Assembly: GCA_903952885.1 (NCBI GenBank)
Contig: CAJBHE010000068.1
Span: forward strand, 1 to 30,168
Direction of reading: 5' to 3'
DNA: 30,168 bases
From: an uncultured Burkholderiales bacterium
GTDB lineage: Bacteria; Pseudomonadota; Gammaproteobacteria; Burkholderiales; Burkholderiaceae_C
In this document: positions 1-8,778 of the stretch, one piece after another
Layout: each line of letters opens with the position of its first letter
Numbering within the stretch: the first letter of the stretch is position 1
Notes under the pieces: generated by a model
Database searches by the model: none
What the model was told of the DNA's origin: nothing
Seen by the model: the letters and a program-made list of their open reading frames with translations, nothing else
Made by a program: the position numbers and the translations under genes

Positions 1-1086
1 AGCAACGGCAAGACCACCGTCACACAAATGATCGCTAGCATCTTGCGCGCAGGCTTTGGCGATGATACTTTGGCCACGCAAGGCAATTTGAACAACGACA
101 TTGGCGTGCCACTCACGCTGCTGCGCATGCGCGCCCATCACCGCAGTGCGGTGGTGGAGCTAGGTATGAACCACCCCGGAGAAATCGCGGGCTTGGCCCA
201 CATGACGCAAGCCACGGTGGCTTTGGTGAACAACGCTCAGCGCGAACACCTTGAGTTCATGGCCACGGTCGAAGCCGTGGCTCAAGAAAACGGCGAAGTC
301 ATTCAGGCCTTGCCTGCTGAAGGCGTGGCTGTGTTTCCAGCGCACGACGAATTCAGCCCGCTTTGGCAAGCCTTGGCAGGCAAGCGAGCTTGCGTGCGTT
401 TTTCGATGACAGCTAACGCAACCGATCACGCCGAAGTTAAGTTACTCAAAGCCGATTGGTTCAACGACCACTGGGTGGTGGAGGCGCAAACACCTGCGGG
501 TGTATTGCGCACGCAGCTGCACATCGCAGGTCGACACAACGTGGGCAATGCTTTGGCTGCCACGGCCTGTGCATTGGCGGCGGGCGTATCTTTGGCAACC
601 ATCGAACAAGGCCTCAACAGTTTTGAGCCCGTCAAAGGTCGCTCACGAGCATTCGGTCTTCAGTACCAAGGCCGCGACATCACCGTGGTAGATGACACTT
701 ATAACGCCAACCCTGACTCAGTCCGTGCCGCAATCGACGTATTGGCCGAATTGCCTGCGCCACGTTTGCTGGTGCTGGGCGATATGGGCGAGGTGGGCAC
801 ACAAGGCCCCGAGTTCCACCAAGAGATGGGCCTGCATGCCGCACAAATGGGCATTGACCATGTGCTGTGCTTGGGCGACTTGGCTGCACACACCGCCACC
901 GCCTACGGCGCAAATGCACAACACAAGTCCGATATCGACGCTTTGAATCAGCACGTGATGCAACTGCTGCCGGAGCTGGGCAGCGTGTTGGTCAAAGGCT
1001 CACGTTTCATGAAGATGGAGCGTGTGATCGAAGCGATCAGCGCCTGTCACGATCACCAAATAAAGGAAACCACGCCATGCTGCTGA
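1..1086 (+). CDS. murF: UDP-N-acetylmuramoyl-tripeptide--D-alanyl-D-alanine ligase, 5' partial
   Basis: Cytoplasmic Mur ligase that adds D-Ala-D-Ala to the UDP-MurNAc-tripeptide using ATP. The frame is open from base 1: the window begins inside the ATP-binding P-loop (SNGKTTVTQM), so roughly the first 100 or so residues lie upstream. The visible part holds the central ATPase domain, including the ELGMNHPGEI and NNAQREHLEF stretches, and the C-terminal ligase domain with DDTYNANPDSV and LGDMGEVG. These segments are typical of MurF and distinguish it from MurC, MurD and MurE. The ATG at base 28 is internal and is not the start. The last 10 bases overlap mraY, implying coupled translation in the dcw operon. 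Identification is secure; only the 5' end is missing. Confidence 0.96.
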   Translation, partial: SNGKTTVTQMIASILRAGFGDDTLATQGNLNNDIGVPLTLLRMRAHHRSAVVELGMNHPGEIAGLAHMTQATVALVNNAQREHLEFMATVEAVAQENGEVIQALPAEGVAVFPAHDEFSPLWQALAGKRACVRFSMTANATDHAEVKLLKADWFNDHWVVEAQTPAGVLRTQLHIAGRHNVGNALAATACALAAGVSLATIEQGLNSFEPVKGRSRAFGLQYQGRDITVVDDTYNANPDSVRAAIDVLAELPAPRLLVLGDMGEVGTQGPEFHQEMGLHAAQMGIDHVLCLGDLAAHTATAYGANAQHKSDIDALNQHVMQLLPELGSVLVKGSRFMKMERVIEAISACHDHQIKETTPCC

Positions 1087-2255
1087 CCTTAGCCCAATGG
1101 CTGCAAACCCTTTCGCCAGAATTTGGTTTCTTCCGCGTGTTTCAGTACCTCACCTTCCGTGCGGTAATGGCAGCGTTGACCGCATTGCTAATTGGTTTGA
1201 TCGCTGGCCCCGCCGTGATTCGCCGTTTGGCCGCATTGAAGATTGGTCAGCCGATTCGCGAATATGCCATGCAGTCTCACTTGGCCAAGAGCGGCACGCC
1301 CACCATGGGTGGTGTGTTGATTCTGATTGGCATCGCTGTTTCTACGTTGTTGTGGGCGGATTTGTCGAACCGCTTTGTGTGGATCGTGATGATCGTGACC
1401 TTCGGCTTTGGTGCCATTGGTTGGGTGGATGACTGGCGCAAAGTGGTCAACAAAGACCCAGAGGGTATGCCTTCACGCGAGAAATACATGTGGCAATCCA
1501 TCATCGGCTTGGTGGCCGCCTTGTATTTGGTGTTCAGTATTTCGGAGAGCAGTAACTACCGTGTGCTGGAGTTGTTCTACTCGTGGGTGAAGTCGGGCTT
1601 TGATGTGAACTTGCCACCAAAAGCAGGTTTGTTCTTGCCCTTCTTCAAAGAAGTGAGCTATCCACTTGGTGTGTTTGGCTTCGTGATCATGACTTACTTG
1701 GTCATTGTCGGTTCTAGCAATGCCGTGAACTTGACCGATGGCTTGGATGGCTTGGCCATCATGCCGGTGGTGATGGTGGGCTCGGCCTTAGGTGTGTTTG
1801 CTTACGTGACCGGCAGCTCTGTGTATTCCAAATACCTGTTGTTCCCCTACATCCCAGGCTCTGGTGAGTTGATGATTTTCTGCGCGGCCATGGCCGGAGC
1901 GGGCTTGGCATTTTTGTGGTTCAACACACACCCTGCGCAAGTGTTCATGGGTGACGTAGGTGCGCTCGCTTTGGGTGGCGCACTCGGCACGATTGCGGTG
2001 ATCGTGCGTCAAGAAATTGTGCTGGCCATCATGGGGGGCATCTTTGTGGTGGAAGCTTTGTCGGTCATGTTGCAAGTGACGTACTTCAAGTACACCAAGA
2101 AGAAATATGGCGAAGGCCGTCGCATCCTGAAGATGGCGCCTTTGCATCACCACTTCGAGAAAAGCGGCTGGAAAGAAACCCAAGTCGTCGTGCGTTTTTG
2201 GATCATCACCATGCTGCTGTGCCTGGTGGGTTTGTCGACCTTGAAGCTGAGATAA
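1077..2255 (+). CDS. mraY: Phospho-N-acetylmuramoyl-pentapeptide transferase
   Basis: Inner-membrane enzyme that transfers phospho-MurNAc-pentapeptide from UDP to undecaprenyl phosphate, giving lipid I. It has 392 residues, with about ten hydrophobic segments. Family signatures are visible: SGTPTMGG, the aspartate pair in GWVDDWRKV, NAVNLTDGLDGLA, FMGDVGALALGG and the histidine cluster APLHHHFEKSGW near the C terminus. I chose ATG 1077 because AAGGAAA lies just upstream and the protein then starts MLLTLAQWL, as in relatives; the frame is open further upstream, but only inside murF. It overlaps murF by 10 bases and is followed 4 bases later by murD. Confidence 0.97.
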   Translation: MLLTLAQWLQTLSPEFGFFRVFQYLTFRAVMAALTALLIGLIAGPAVIRRLAALKIGQPIREYAMQSHLAKSGTPTMGGVLILIGIAVSTLLWADLSNRFVWIVMIVTFGFGAIGWVDDWRKVVNKDPEGMPSREKYMWQSIIGLVAALYLVFSISESSNYRVLELFYSWVKSGFDVNLPPKAGLFLPFFKEVSYPLGVFGFVIMTYLVIVGSSNAVNLTDGLDGLAIMPVVMVGSALGVFAYVTGSSVYSKYLLFPYIPGSGELMIFCAAMAGAGLAFLWFNTHPAQVFMGDVGALALGGALGTIAVIVRQEIVLAIMGGIFVVEALSVMLQVTYFKYTKKKYGEGRRILKMAPLHHHFEKSGWKETQVVVRFWIITMLLCLVGLSTLKLR

Positions 2256-2259
2256 AACG

Positions 2260-4008
2260 ATGCAGCAACTTCACAACCAATCAGTGCTGATTCTGGGCTT
2301 GGGTGATTCCGGCCTGGCGATGGCGCGTTGGTGCGTGCGCAACGGTGCGCACGTGCAAGTGGTGGACACGCGTGCAGAGCCGCCGCATTTGGCTACTTTG
2401 CGTAGCGAGTTACCTGCCGTGACATTTGTGCATGGAGCGTTTGACGCCAGCTTGGTCGAAGGCCAAGAGGTGCGTGCGGTGTTCAAGAGCCCAGGCCTCA
2501 CTCCTGAGTCGGTTGCGCCTGTTTGGAGCGCTGCAGTAACCGCGGGATTGTGGGTTGGCACAGAGTTGACCTTGTTCGCACAAGCATTGACTGACTTGCA
2601 GACCAGCATGGCCTATCACCCCAAGGTGTTGGCCATCACGGGCACCAACGGTAAAACAACGGTCACTTCGTTGACGGGCCAGTTGCTAGAACGAGCAGGC
2701 AGACGTGTGGCCGTGGCTGGCAATATTGGCCCCACCTTGCTTGACACCCTCTCGCAAGCGTTGGACAAATCCGCTGAAAAGCAAGCTGCTGCTGAGCTGG
2801 TCGCTGATGAAGCAGCGGCAGAGAAAGCCCGCGCAGTTGCAGAAGCCGTGGAAAAAGCGGCTGCCCCACAAATGGCGTTCGATGTCAGTGAAGACTTGGA
2901 CCAAGAGGCCGCCGCCGATGACGAGCGCTACGAGGCTGATTTGCCGCCTTTGGTGCCGCCACCTCCGCCACCCGCTGAGCATCCCTTCCTGCCCCAAGTG
3001 TGGGTGCTGGAGTTGTCAAGCTTTCAGCTGGAGGGCGTGGACAACTTCGAGCCCACCGCGGCTACTGTGCTCAACCTCACGCAAGACCACCTCGATTGGC
3101 ACGGCAGCATGGCTGGCTACGCGGCAGCCAAAGCGCACATCTTTGGCAAGCAAGGCGTGCTGGTACTCAACCGTGAAGACGCTGCAGTGATGGCGATGTT
3201 GGACAGCGCTTCCGTTGAAGTGACCAAAGTGGCCGCTAAGTCCTCGCGTACCAAGGCACCTAAAAAACAGCCACGCATCCACCTCAGCTTTGGTAGCGGC
3301 ATGCCGCAACGCCCCGGCGATTACGGTATGGAAACCGTCAACGGCATGACCTGGTTAGTGCGTGCGCTTGAAGCCGACGAAACTCGAAAGCGTCGTGAAG
3401 ACGAAGAAGAAATTCACATTCAACGCTTGATGCCTGCCGATGCGCTGCGAATCCGTGGTCGCCACAACGCACTTAATGCTTTGGCTGCGTTGGCCTTGGC
3501 GGGCAATGCCGATGGCGATTTGGCCCCGATGTTGTTTGGTCTGCGCGAATACGCAGGTGAGCCACATCGCGTGGAAGCCGTGACCATCCTCAATGGTGTG
3601 GAATATTTTGACGACAGCAAAGGCACTAATGTGGGCGCAACCGTGGCCGCTTTGCATGGCCTAGGTCTGGATCGCCGCTTGGTAGTAATCTTGGGTGGCG
3701 ACGGGAAAGGCCAAGACTTTGCGCAGTTGGCCGAACCCGTATCGCGCTTTGCACGCGCCGTGGTGTTGATTGGCCGTGATGCGCCCGTCTTGCGTGAGGT
3801 GTTACAGCACAGCGGCGTCAAATTGCTGGATGCTGCTTCCTTAGAAGAAGCCGTCAAGCTGTGCAGCGAACAAGCCCACTCGGGGGATGCCGTGTTGTTG
3901 TCGCCTGCTTGCGCAAGTATGGATATGTTTCGCAACTACGCGCACCGCGCCGAAGTGTTTGTGAGCGCCGTGAACCGCTTGGTGGAAGAAGCAGGAGGCT
4001 TAGCGTGA
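2260..4008 (+). CDS. murD: UDP-N-acetylmuramoyl-L-alanine--D-glutamate ligase with two insertions
   Basis: Cytoplasmic Mur ligase that adds D-Glu to UDP-MurNAc-L-Ala. Visible landmarks are the N-terminal Rossmann motif LGLGDSGLA, the P-loop GTNGKTTVT (residues about 128-136), LELSSFQLEG (about 250-259), LNLTQDHLDWHG (about 271-282) and the C-terminal FDDSKGTNVGAT. At 582 residues it is about 130 longer than Escherichia coli MurD. The excess lies in two places: residues about 168-245, an Ala/Glu-rich stretch ending in an acidic and polyproline run, and residues about 323-385, a Lys-rich then Arg/Glu-rich stretch. Core motifs are intact on both sides, so it is probably active. The stop codon overlaps the GTG start of ftsW. 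Confidence 0.95.
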   Translation: MQQLHNQSVLILGLGDSGLAMARWCVRNGAHVQVVDTRAEPPHLATLRSELPAVTFVHGAFDASLVEGQEVRAVFKSPGLTPESVAPVWSAAVTAGLWVGTELTLFAQALTDLQTSMAYHPKVLAITGTNGKTTVTSLTGQLLERAGRRVAVAGNIGPTLLDTLSQALDKSAEKQAAAELVADEAAAEKARAVAEAVEKAAAPQMAFDVSEDLDQEAAADDERYEADLPPLVPPPPPPAEHPFLPQVWVLELSSFQLEGVDNFEPTAATVLNLTQDHLDWHGSMAGYAAAKAHIFGKQGVLVLNREDAAVMAMLDSASVEVTKVAAKSSRTKAPKKQPRIHLSFGSGMPQRPGDYGMETVNGMTWLVRALEADETRKRREDEEEIHIQRLMPADALRIRGRHNALNALAALALAGNADGDLAPMLFGLREYAGEPHRVEAVTILNGVEYFDDSKGTNVGATVAALHGLGLDRRLVVILGGDGKGQDFAQLAEPVSRFARAVVLIGRDAPVLREVLQHSGVKLLDAASLEEAVKLCSEQAHSGDAVLLSPACASMDMFRNYAHRAEVFVSAVNRLVEEAGGLA

Positions 4009-5300
4009 GCACCATGGCTTCATTCATCAAAGTCTCTTTCATGCAGCGTATGAAGCAGAGCTTGACTCGCCTGATGGGCGCCGAGCCCGAGACTGGCATG
4101 GATGCTTTGCCTGTGCGCGTGCACGGCACAGAGTTCACACGCACTGCTGCATCGCCCGTGCATGTCAAAGGCTTTGACCAACCGCTGGTGTGGGTCACCT
4201 TTGCTTTGCTGATGTTTGGTTTGGTCATGGTGTATTCAGCGTCGATTGCCATTCCAGATAATCCACGAATGGGTGCTGGCTATTCGCAAACGCATTTCTT
4301 GTTGCGCCATTCGCTTTCGCTGTTTGTCGCGTTTGTGGTTGCCTTGCTGGCATTCCAAATTCCTCTTAATACCTGGGAGCGCATCGCGCCTTGGGTGTTC
4401 ATCGTTTCCATTGTGTTGCTGATGGTGGTGTTGATCCCTTTCATTGGAAAGTCTGTCAATGGCGCTCGCCGCTGGATAAGTTTGGGTTTCATGAACTTTC
4501 AGCCGTCTGAGTTGGCTAAGTGGGGGGTGTTGCTGTACGCCGCCAACTACATGGTGCGCAAGATGGATGTCAAAGAAAATTTCTTCGCCGCCGTATTGCC
4601 CATGGGTGCGGCAGTGTCGGTGGTGGGCTTGCTGTTGTTGTCAGAGCCAGACATGGGGGCCTTCATGGTAATAGCTGTGATCGCCATGGGAATTTTGTTT
4701 CTAGGCGGTGTCAACGCCCGCATGTTCTTTTTGATTGCTGCCGCCTTGATTGGTGTGTTCGCCCTCATCATCGCTACGTCCGAATGGCGCCGTGAGCGAA
4801 TTTTTGCGTACCTTGATCCATGGAGCATGGAGCATGCGCTGGGTAAAGGCTACCAACTGTCGCACTCGTTGATTGCGATTGGTCGAGGTGAAATTTTCGG
4901 CGTCGGTTTGGGCGGCAGTGTTGAGAAATTGCATTGGTTGCCCGAAGCGCACACCGACTTCTTGCTGGCCGTCATTGGCGAAGAGTTTGGTTTTGTGGGC
5001 GTGGTGGCTGTGATTGGTATGTTCATGTGGTTGACACGCCGCATCATGTACATCGGCCGTCAAGCCATTGCCATGGACCGTGTGTTTGCAGGTTTGGTTG
5101 CACAAGGTGTTGGCATTTGGATGGGCTTTCAGTCCTTCATCAACATGGGTGTGAACTTGGGTGCCTTGCCCACCAAGGGCTTGACCTTGCCACTCATGAG
5201 TTACGGGGGGTCGGCGATTTTGTTGAACCTCATTGCCATTGCGGTGGTACTGCGCGTGGACTTTGAAAACCGCGTTGTCATGCACGGGGGGCGACTATGA
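4005..5300 (+). CDS. ftsW: SEDS-family peptidoglycan glycosyltransferase / division protein FtsW
   Basis: Polytopic inner-membrane SEDS protein that polymerises septal glycan from lipid II with the division transpeptidase FtsI. SEDS signatures are present: VMVYSAS after the first membrane segment, NGARRWISLG, FQPSELAK, the long periplasmic loop around GKGYQLSHSLIAIGRG, EAHTDFLLAVIGEEFG and LPLMSYGGSAIL. The open frame extends back into murD, but AGGAGG at 3993-3998 sits 6 bases before GTG 4005, whereas ATG 4014 would be 15 bases away, so I take GTG 4005 (431 residues). That start overlaps the murD stop as GTGA. It is told apart from RodA by its position between murD and murG and by its longer cytoplasmic N terminus. 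Confidence 0.95.
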   Translation: MSTMASFIKVSFMQRMKQSLTRLMGAEPETGMDALPVRVHGTEFTRTAASPVHVKGFDQPLVWVTFALLMFGLVMVYSASIAIPDNPRMGAGYSQTHFLLRHSLSLFVAFVVALLAFQIPLNTWERIAPWVFIVSIVLLMVVLIPFIGKSVNGARRWISLGFMNFQPSELAKWGVLLYAANYMVRKMDVKENFFAAVLPMGAAVSVVGLLLLSEPDMGAFMVIAVIAMGILFLGGVNARMFFLIAAALIGVFALIIATSEWRRERIFAYLDPWSMEHALGKGYQLSHSLIAIGRGEIFGVGLGGSVEKLHWLPEAHTDFLLAVIGEEFGFVGVVAVIGMFMWLTRRIMYIGRQAIAMDRVFAGLVAQGVGIWMGFQSFINMGVNLGALPTKGLTLPLMSYGGSAILLNLIAIAVVLRVDFENRVVMHGGRL

Positions 5301-6385
5301 GCACGACCCAACGTACTGCACTCATCATGGCTGGCGGCACAGGCGGTCATATCTTCCCAGGCTTGGCTGTGGCTGAGCAATTACGCAGTCATGGTTGGAA
5401 CGTGCATTGGCTGGGTACGCCCGAGCCGAGTATGGAAAGTCAGTTGGTGCCTCCTCGTGGTTTTGCCTTCGAGACCGTTGCCTTTGGCGGCGTACGCGGT
5501 AAAGGTGTCAAAACTTTGGCGCTGTTGCCTTTCAATTTATTGCGTGCGTTCTGGCAAAGTTTGTGTGTGGTGCGTCGTGTCAAGCCCGATGTGGTGGTGG
5601 GCTTAGGTGGATACATCACCTTTCCCGCAGGAATGATGGCAGTGCTGTGGGGCGCGCCTTTGGTGTTGCACGAACAAAACTCAGTGGCAGGCATGGCCAA
5701 CAAAGTATTGAGCGGTGTGGCTGACCGTGTGTTCAGTGCCTTCCCGAATGTGTTGCCGAAAGCTGAGTGGGTGGGTAATCCCATGCGCGATGGTTTTGTG
5801 AACCAGGCCGAACCCGCGCAACGCTTTACTGACCGCACTGGTCCGCTTCGCGTCTTGGTGGTGGGTGGTAGTTTGGGCGCGCAAGCCTTGAATACCGTGG
5901 TGCCTCAAGCCTTAGCTTTGATTCCTCATGACCAGCGCCCAGAGGTGACACATCAAAGCGGAGCCAAACAAATTGATGCGCTGCGCACGGCCTATGCCGA
6001 AGCGGGCGTGCAAGCTGAGTTGACGCCTTTCATCAACGACACCGCACAAGCCTTTGCAGATGCGGATGTGGTCATTGCCCGCGCCGGTGCTAGCACTGTG
6101 ACCGAGTTGGCCGCTGTGGGTGCTGCTGCGATTTATGTGCCGTTCCCTCATGCGGTGGACGACCACCAAACCACCAACGCAGGCTTTGTGGTGGACGCAG
6201 GGGGTGGTTGGTTGGTGCCACAAAACGAATTGAAAGCACAAGACTTGGCTGACCGTTTGCAATTCATGACGCGCCGTACCTTATTGGCTTGTGCCGAAAA
6301 GGCCTATGCCATGCGTCAGGTGGAAGCGGTGGATCACGTGGTGGCCGCATGCGAGCAGCTCGCAGCGAAAGGAAAAAAACAATGA
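5297..6385 (+). CDS. murG: Undecaprenyldiphospho-muramoylpentapeptide beta-N-acetylglucosaminyltransferase
   Basis: Peripheral GT28 glycosyltransferase on the cytoplasmic face of the membrane; it converts lipid I to lipid II with UDP-GlcNAc. The 362-residue length is normal. Signatures are GGTGGHIFPGLAVAEQL near the N terminus, HEQNSVAGMANK, GGSLGAQALN opening the C-terminal lobe, and the donor-site region GASTVTELAAVG followed by PFPHAVDDHQTTNA. The ATG overlaps the ftsW stop as ATGA, and its own stop overlaps the murC ATG in the same way, so three consecutive enzymes appear translationally coupled. Confidence 0.97.
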   Translation: MSTTQRTALIMAGGTGGHIFPGLAVAEQLRSHGWNVHWLGTPEPSMESQLVPPRGFAFETVAFGGVRGKGVKTLALLPFNLLRAFWQSLCVVRRVKPDVVVGLGGYITFPAGMMAVLWGAPLVLHEQNSVAGMANKVLSGVADRVFSAFPNVLPKAEWVGNPMRDGFVNQAEPAQRFTDRTGPLRVLVVGGSLGAQALNTVVPQALALIPHDQRPEVTHQSGAKQIDALRTAYAEAGVQAELTPFINDTAQAFADADVVIARAGASTVTELAAVGAAAIYVPFPHAVDDHQTTNAGFVVDAGGGWLVPQNELKAQDLADRLQFMTRRTLLACAEKAYAMRQVEAVDHVVAACEQLAAKGKKQ

Positions 6386-7791
6386 AACACGCGATTCGTC
6401 ACATCCATTTCGTCGGCATCGGCGGCGCAGGCATGAGCGGCATTGCCGAGGTACTGTTGAATTTGGGCTATGCCATATCAGGCTCTGACTTGTCAGACAG
6501 CGTGGCCTTGAAGCGCCTGCAAAGCTTGGGCATTCAAACCTATGTGGGTCACGACGCGCAACACATGGCCGGTGCAGATGCCGTGGTCACCTCCACTGCG
6601 GTGCAGGCTGACAACCCTGAAGTGTTGGCGGCTCATGCCAAGCTGATTCCTGTGGTGCCTCGCGCCGTGATGTTGGCCGAGTTGATGCGCCTCAAAACAG
6701 GCGTTGCCATTGCCGGCACGCACGGCAAAACCACCACCACCAGCTTGGTGGCTAGCGTATTGGCCGAAGCGGGCATGGACCCGACCTTCGTGATTGGTGG
6801 CAAGCTCAACAGCGCAGGCGCGAACGCCAAGCTGGGCTCTGGCGACTACATCGTGGTGGAAGCGGACGAATCAGATGCCTCGTTCTTGAACCTCTTGCCC
6901 GTGATGGCGGTGGTGACCAACATCGACGCCGACCACATGGACACCTATGGCCATGACTTCAACAAGTTGAAGGCTGCGTTCATTGAGTTTTTGCACCGTA
7001 TGCCTTTTTATGGCGCAGCGATTTTGTGCACCGACGATGCTGCCGTGCGCAGCATCTTGCCCGAGGTGTCACGCCCCATCACCAGCTACGGCTTAAACGA
7101 AGAAGCGCAAGTGCGTGCAGTGAATGTGCGTGCCGACAACGGCCGCATGTGCTTCACAGTGCAGCGCCGCAATGGTGTGACCTTGCCCGACCTCGACATC
7201 ACCCTCAATTTGGCAGGCGAGCACAACGTGCTAAATGCTTTGGCGGCCATCGCGATTGCGGTGGAGTTGAACGTGCCCGACGAGGCCTTGCAAAAAGCAC
7301 TGGCCGAGTTCAAAGGCGTAGGCCGTCGCTTTCAACGTCATGGCGAAGTGGCGGCGAAGAACGGCGGAGAGTTCACCCTCATCGAAGACTACGGCCATCA
7401 CCCCGTCGAGTTGGCAGCCACCTTGGCTGCCGCCCGTGGTGCGTTTCCGGGGCGTCGATTGGTGTTGGCGTTTCAGCCGCATCGCTACACCCGCACGCGT
7501 GATTGTTTTGAAGACTTTGTGGCCGTCTTAGGGCGGGCCGATGTGCTGTGGTTGTCTGAGATTTACGCCGCAGGCGAAACGCCGATTGCCGCGGCCGATG
7601 GCCGCGCACTGTCGCGCGCCATGCGCGTGGCAGGCCACGAAGCCTTGGTGTTCGTGGACGACATTCAAAAAATGGCCCAAGTCATTGCCGACCAGGCCCA
7701 AGCAGGCGATGTGGTGATGTGCATGGGCGCAGGGTCGATTGGCCAAGTGCCAGCCCAGGTGCTGGCGTTGGTGCAACAACGTAAGAGCTAA
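6382..7791 (+). CDS. murC: UDP-N-acetylmuramate--L-alanine ligase
   Basis: First Mur ligase of the cytoplasmic pathway, adding L-Ala to UDP-MurNAc with ATP. It has 469 residues. Visible motifs are FVGIGGAGMSG (residues 10-20), the P-loop GTHGKTTTT (112-120), VVEADESDASFL, NIDADHMDTYG, and the C-terminal EDYGHHPVEL and FQPHRYTRT. The frame is open upstream of ATG 6382 but only inside murG; AAAGGAAAA precedes this ATG, and the protein then starts MKHAIRHIHFVGIGG as in relatives. It overlaps the murG stop as ATGA. A paralogous ligase, mpl, lies at 23883-25334; MurC is identified by its dcw position and the sequence after the P-loop. Confidence 0.97.
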   Translation: MKHAIRHIHFVGIGGAGMSGIAEVLLNLGYAISGSDLSDSVALKRLQSLGIQTYVGHDAQHMAGADAVVTSTAVQADNPEVLAAHAKLIPVVPRAVMLAELMRLKTGVAIAGTHGKTTTTSLVASVLAEAGMDPTFVIGGKLNSAGANAKLGSGDYIVVEADESDASFLNLLPVMAVVTNIDADHMDTYGHDFNKLKAAFIEFLHRMPFYGAAILCTDDAAVRSILPEVSRPITSYGLNEEAQVRAVNVRADNGRMCFTVQRRNGVTLPDLDITLNLAGEHNVLNALAAIAIAVELNVPDEALQKALAEFKGVGRRFQRHGEVAAKNGGEFTLIEDYGHHPVELAATLAAARGAFPGRRLVLAFQPHRYTRTRDCFEDFVAVLGRADVLWLSEIYAAGETPIAAADGRALSRAMRVAGHEALVFVDDIQKMAQVIADQAQAGDVVMCMGAGSIGQVPAQVLALVQQRKS

Positions 7792-7806
7792 GAAGTGGAT
7801 AAAAGC

Positions 7807-8778
7807 ATGACCTTCAATATCCAAACCGCCAAAGTTGCTGTCCTCATGGGCGGCCTGTCTGCCGAGCGTGATGTGTCCATCATGTCGGGCAGCGGCGTGC
7901 TCAAAGCTTTGCAAAGCAAGGGCGTGAATGCCACTGCTTTTGACCCCGCCGAGCGCAGCTTGGATGAGCTCAAGCGCGAGGGCGTCACACACGCCTTCAT
8001 CGCGCTGCATGGCCGCTACGGTGAAGACGGCGCTGTGCAAGGTGCGTTGGAATTACTGGGCATTCCCTACACCGGCTCAGGCGTGATGGCCTCGGCCATG
8101 GCCATGGACAAAGTCATGACCAAGCGCGTGTGGAGCGCCGTTGGCTTGTCGACACCGGGCTACGTGTGGTTGTCACCCGAAGATCAAACGGCCGACAACA
8201 TTAACGCCATTCCTGCGAAGTTGGGCTTGCCTTTGATTGTGAAACCACCCCGCGAAGGTTCATCGATTGGCATGAGCAAAGTCACGCAAGCAAGTGAAAT
8301 GAGCGCGGCCGCTGAGTTGGCAACAAAGTACGACCCTGATTTGTTGGCAGAAGAATTCATCACTGGTGAAGAGCTGACATGCCCCATCTTGGGCAACGGT
8401 CCGAACGCCCGCGTCTTGCCCGTGGTGCGCATTGCCGCACCGGACGGCGCATATGACTACAACCACAAGTACTTCACAGACGATGTGAAATACCACTGCC
8501 CAAGCGGTTTGCCTGAAACCGAAGAGCTAGAAATTCAACGTTTGGTCATGGCCGCGTATCGGGCCTTAGGCTGCCGTGGGTGGGGCCGTGCGGACGTCAT
8601 GTTGCGGGCCTCTGACCGCAAGCCGTTCCTTCTGGAGATGAATACATCGCCCGGCATGACCAGCCATTCACTGGTGCCCATGTCTGCGCGTGCAGCGGGC
8701 ATCAGCTATGAAGAACTGTGCTTGATGCTGATTGAGAGTGCAACGCTTGACCACCCCGGAGGTCCGAAAGCTTTATGA
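7807..8778 (+). CDS. ddlB: D-alanine--D-alanine ligase
   Basis: ATP-grasp enzyme that makes the D-Ala-D-Ala dipeptide used by MurF. Family motifs are LMGGLSAERDVS at the N terminus, LHGRYGEDGAVQG, IPYTGSGVMASAMAMDK, KPPREGSSIGMSKV, and the metal and substrate region EMNTSPGMTSHSL near the C terminus. Two starts are possible: GTG 7795 (327 residues), which begins 3 bases after the murC stop, and ATG 7807 (323 residues). I prefer the ATG because it gives an N terminus close to the conserved beta strand; neither has a strong Shine-Dalgarno sequence. The stop overlaps the ftsQ start as ATGA. Confidence 0.94.
   Translation: MTFNIQTAKVAVLMGGLSAERDVSIMSGSGVLKALQSKGVNATAFDPAERSLDELKREGVTHAFIALHGRYGEDGAVQGALELLGIPYTGSGVMASAMAMDKVMTKRVWSAVGLSTPGYVWLSPEDQTADNINAIPAKLGLPLIVKPPREGSSIGMSKVTQASEMSAAAELATKYDPDLLAEEFITGEELTCPILGNGPNARVLPVVRIAAPDGAYDYNHKYFTDDVKYHCPSGLPETEELEIQRLVMAAYRALGCRGWGRADVMLRASDRKPFLLEMNTSPGMTSHSLVPMSARAAGISYEELCLMLIESATLDHPGGPKAL

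Noticed and set aside
2705..3190. A 161-codon alternative frame inside murD
   Set aside because: It lies over the Ala-rich insertion and is Arg/Ser/Trp-rich; the murD frame is continuous through the region, so no frameshift or nested gene is needed.
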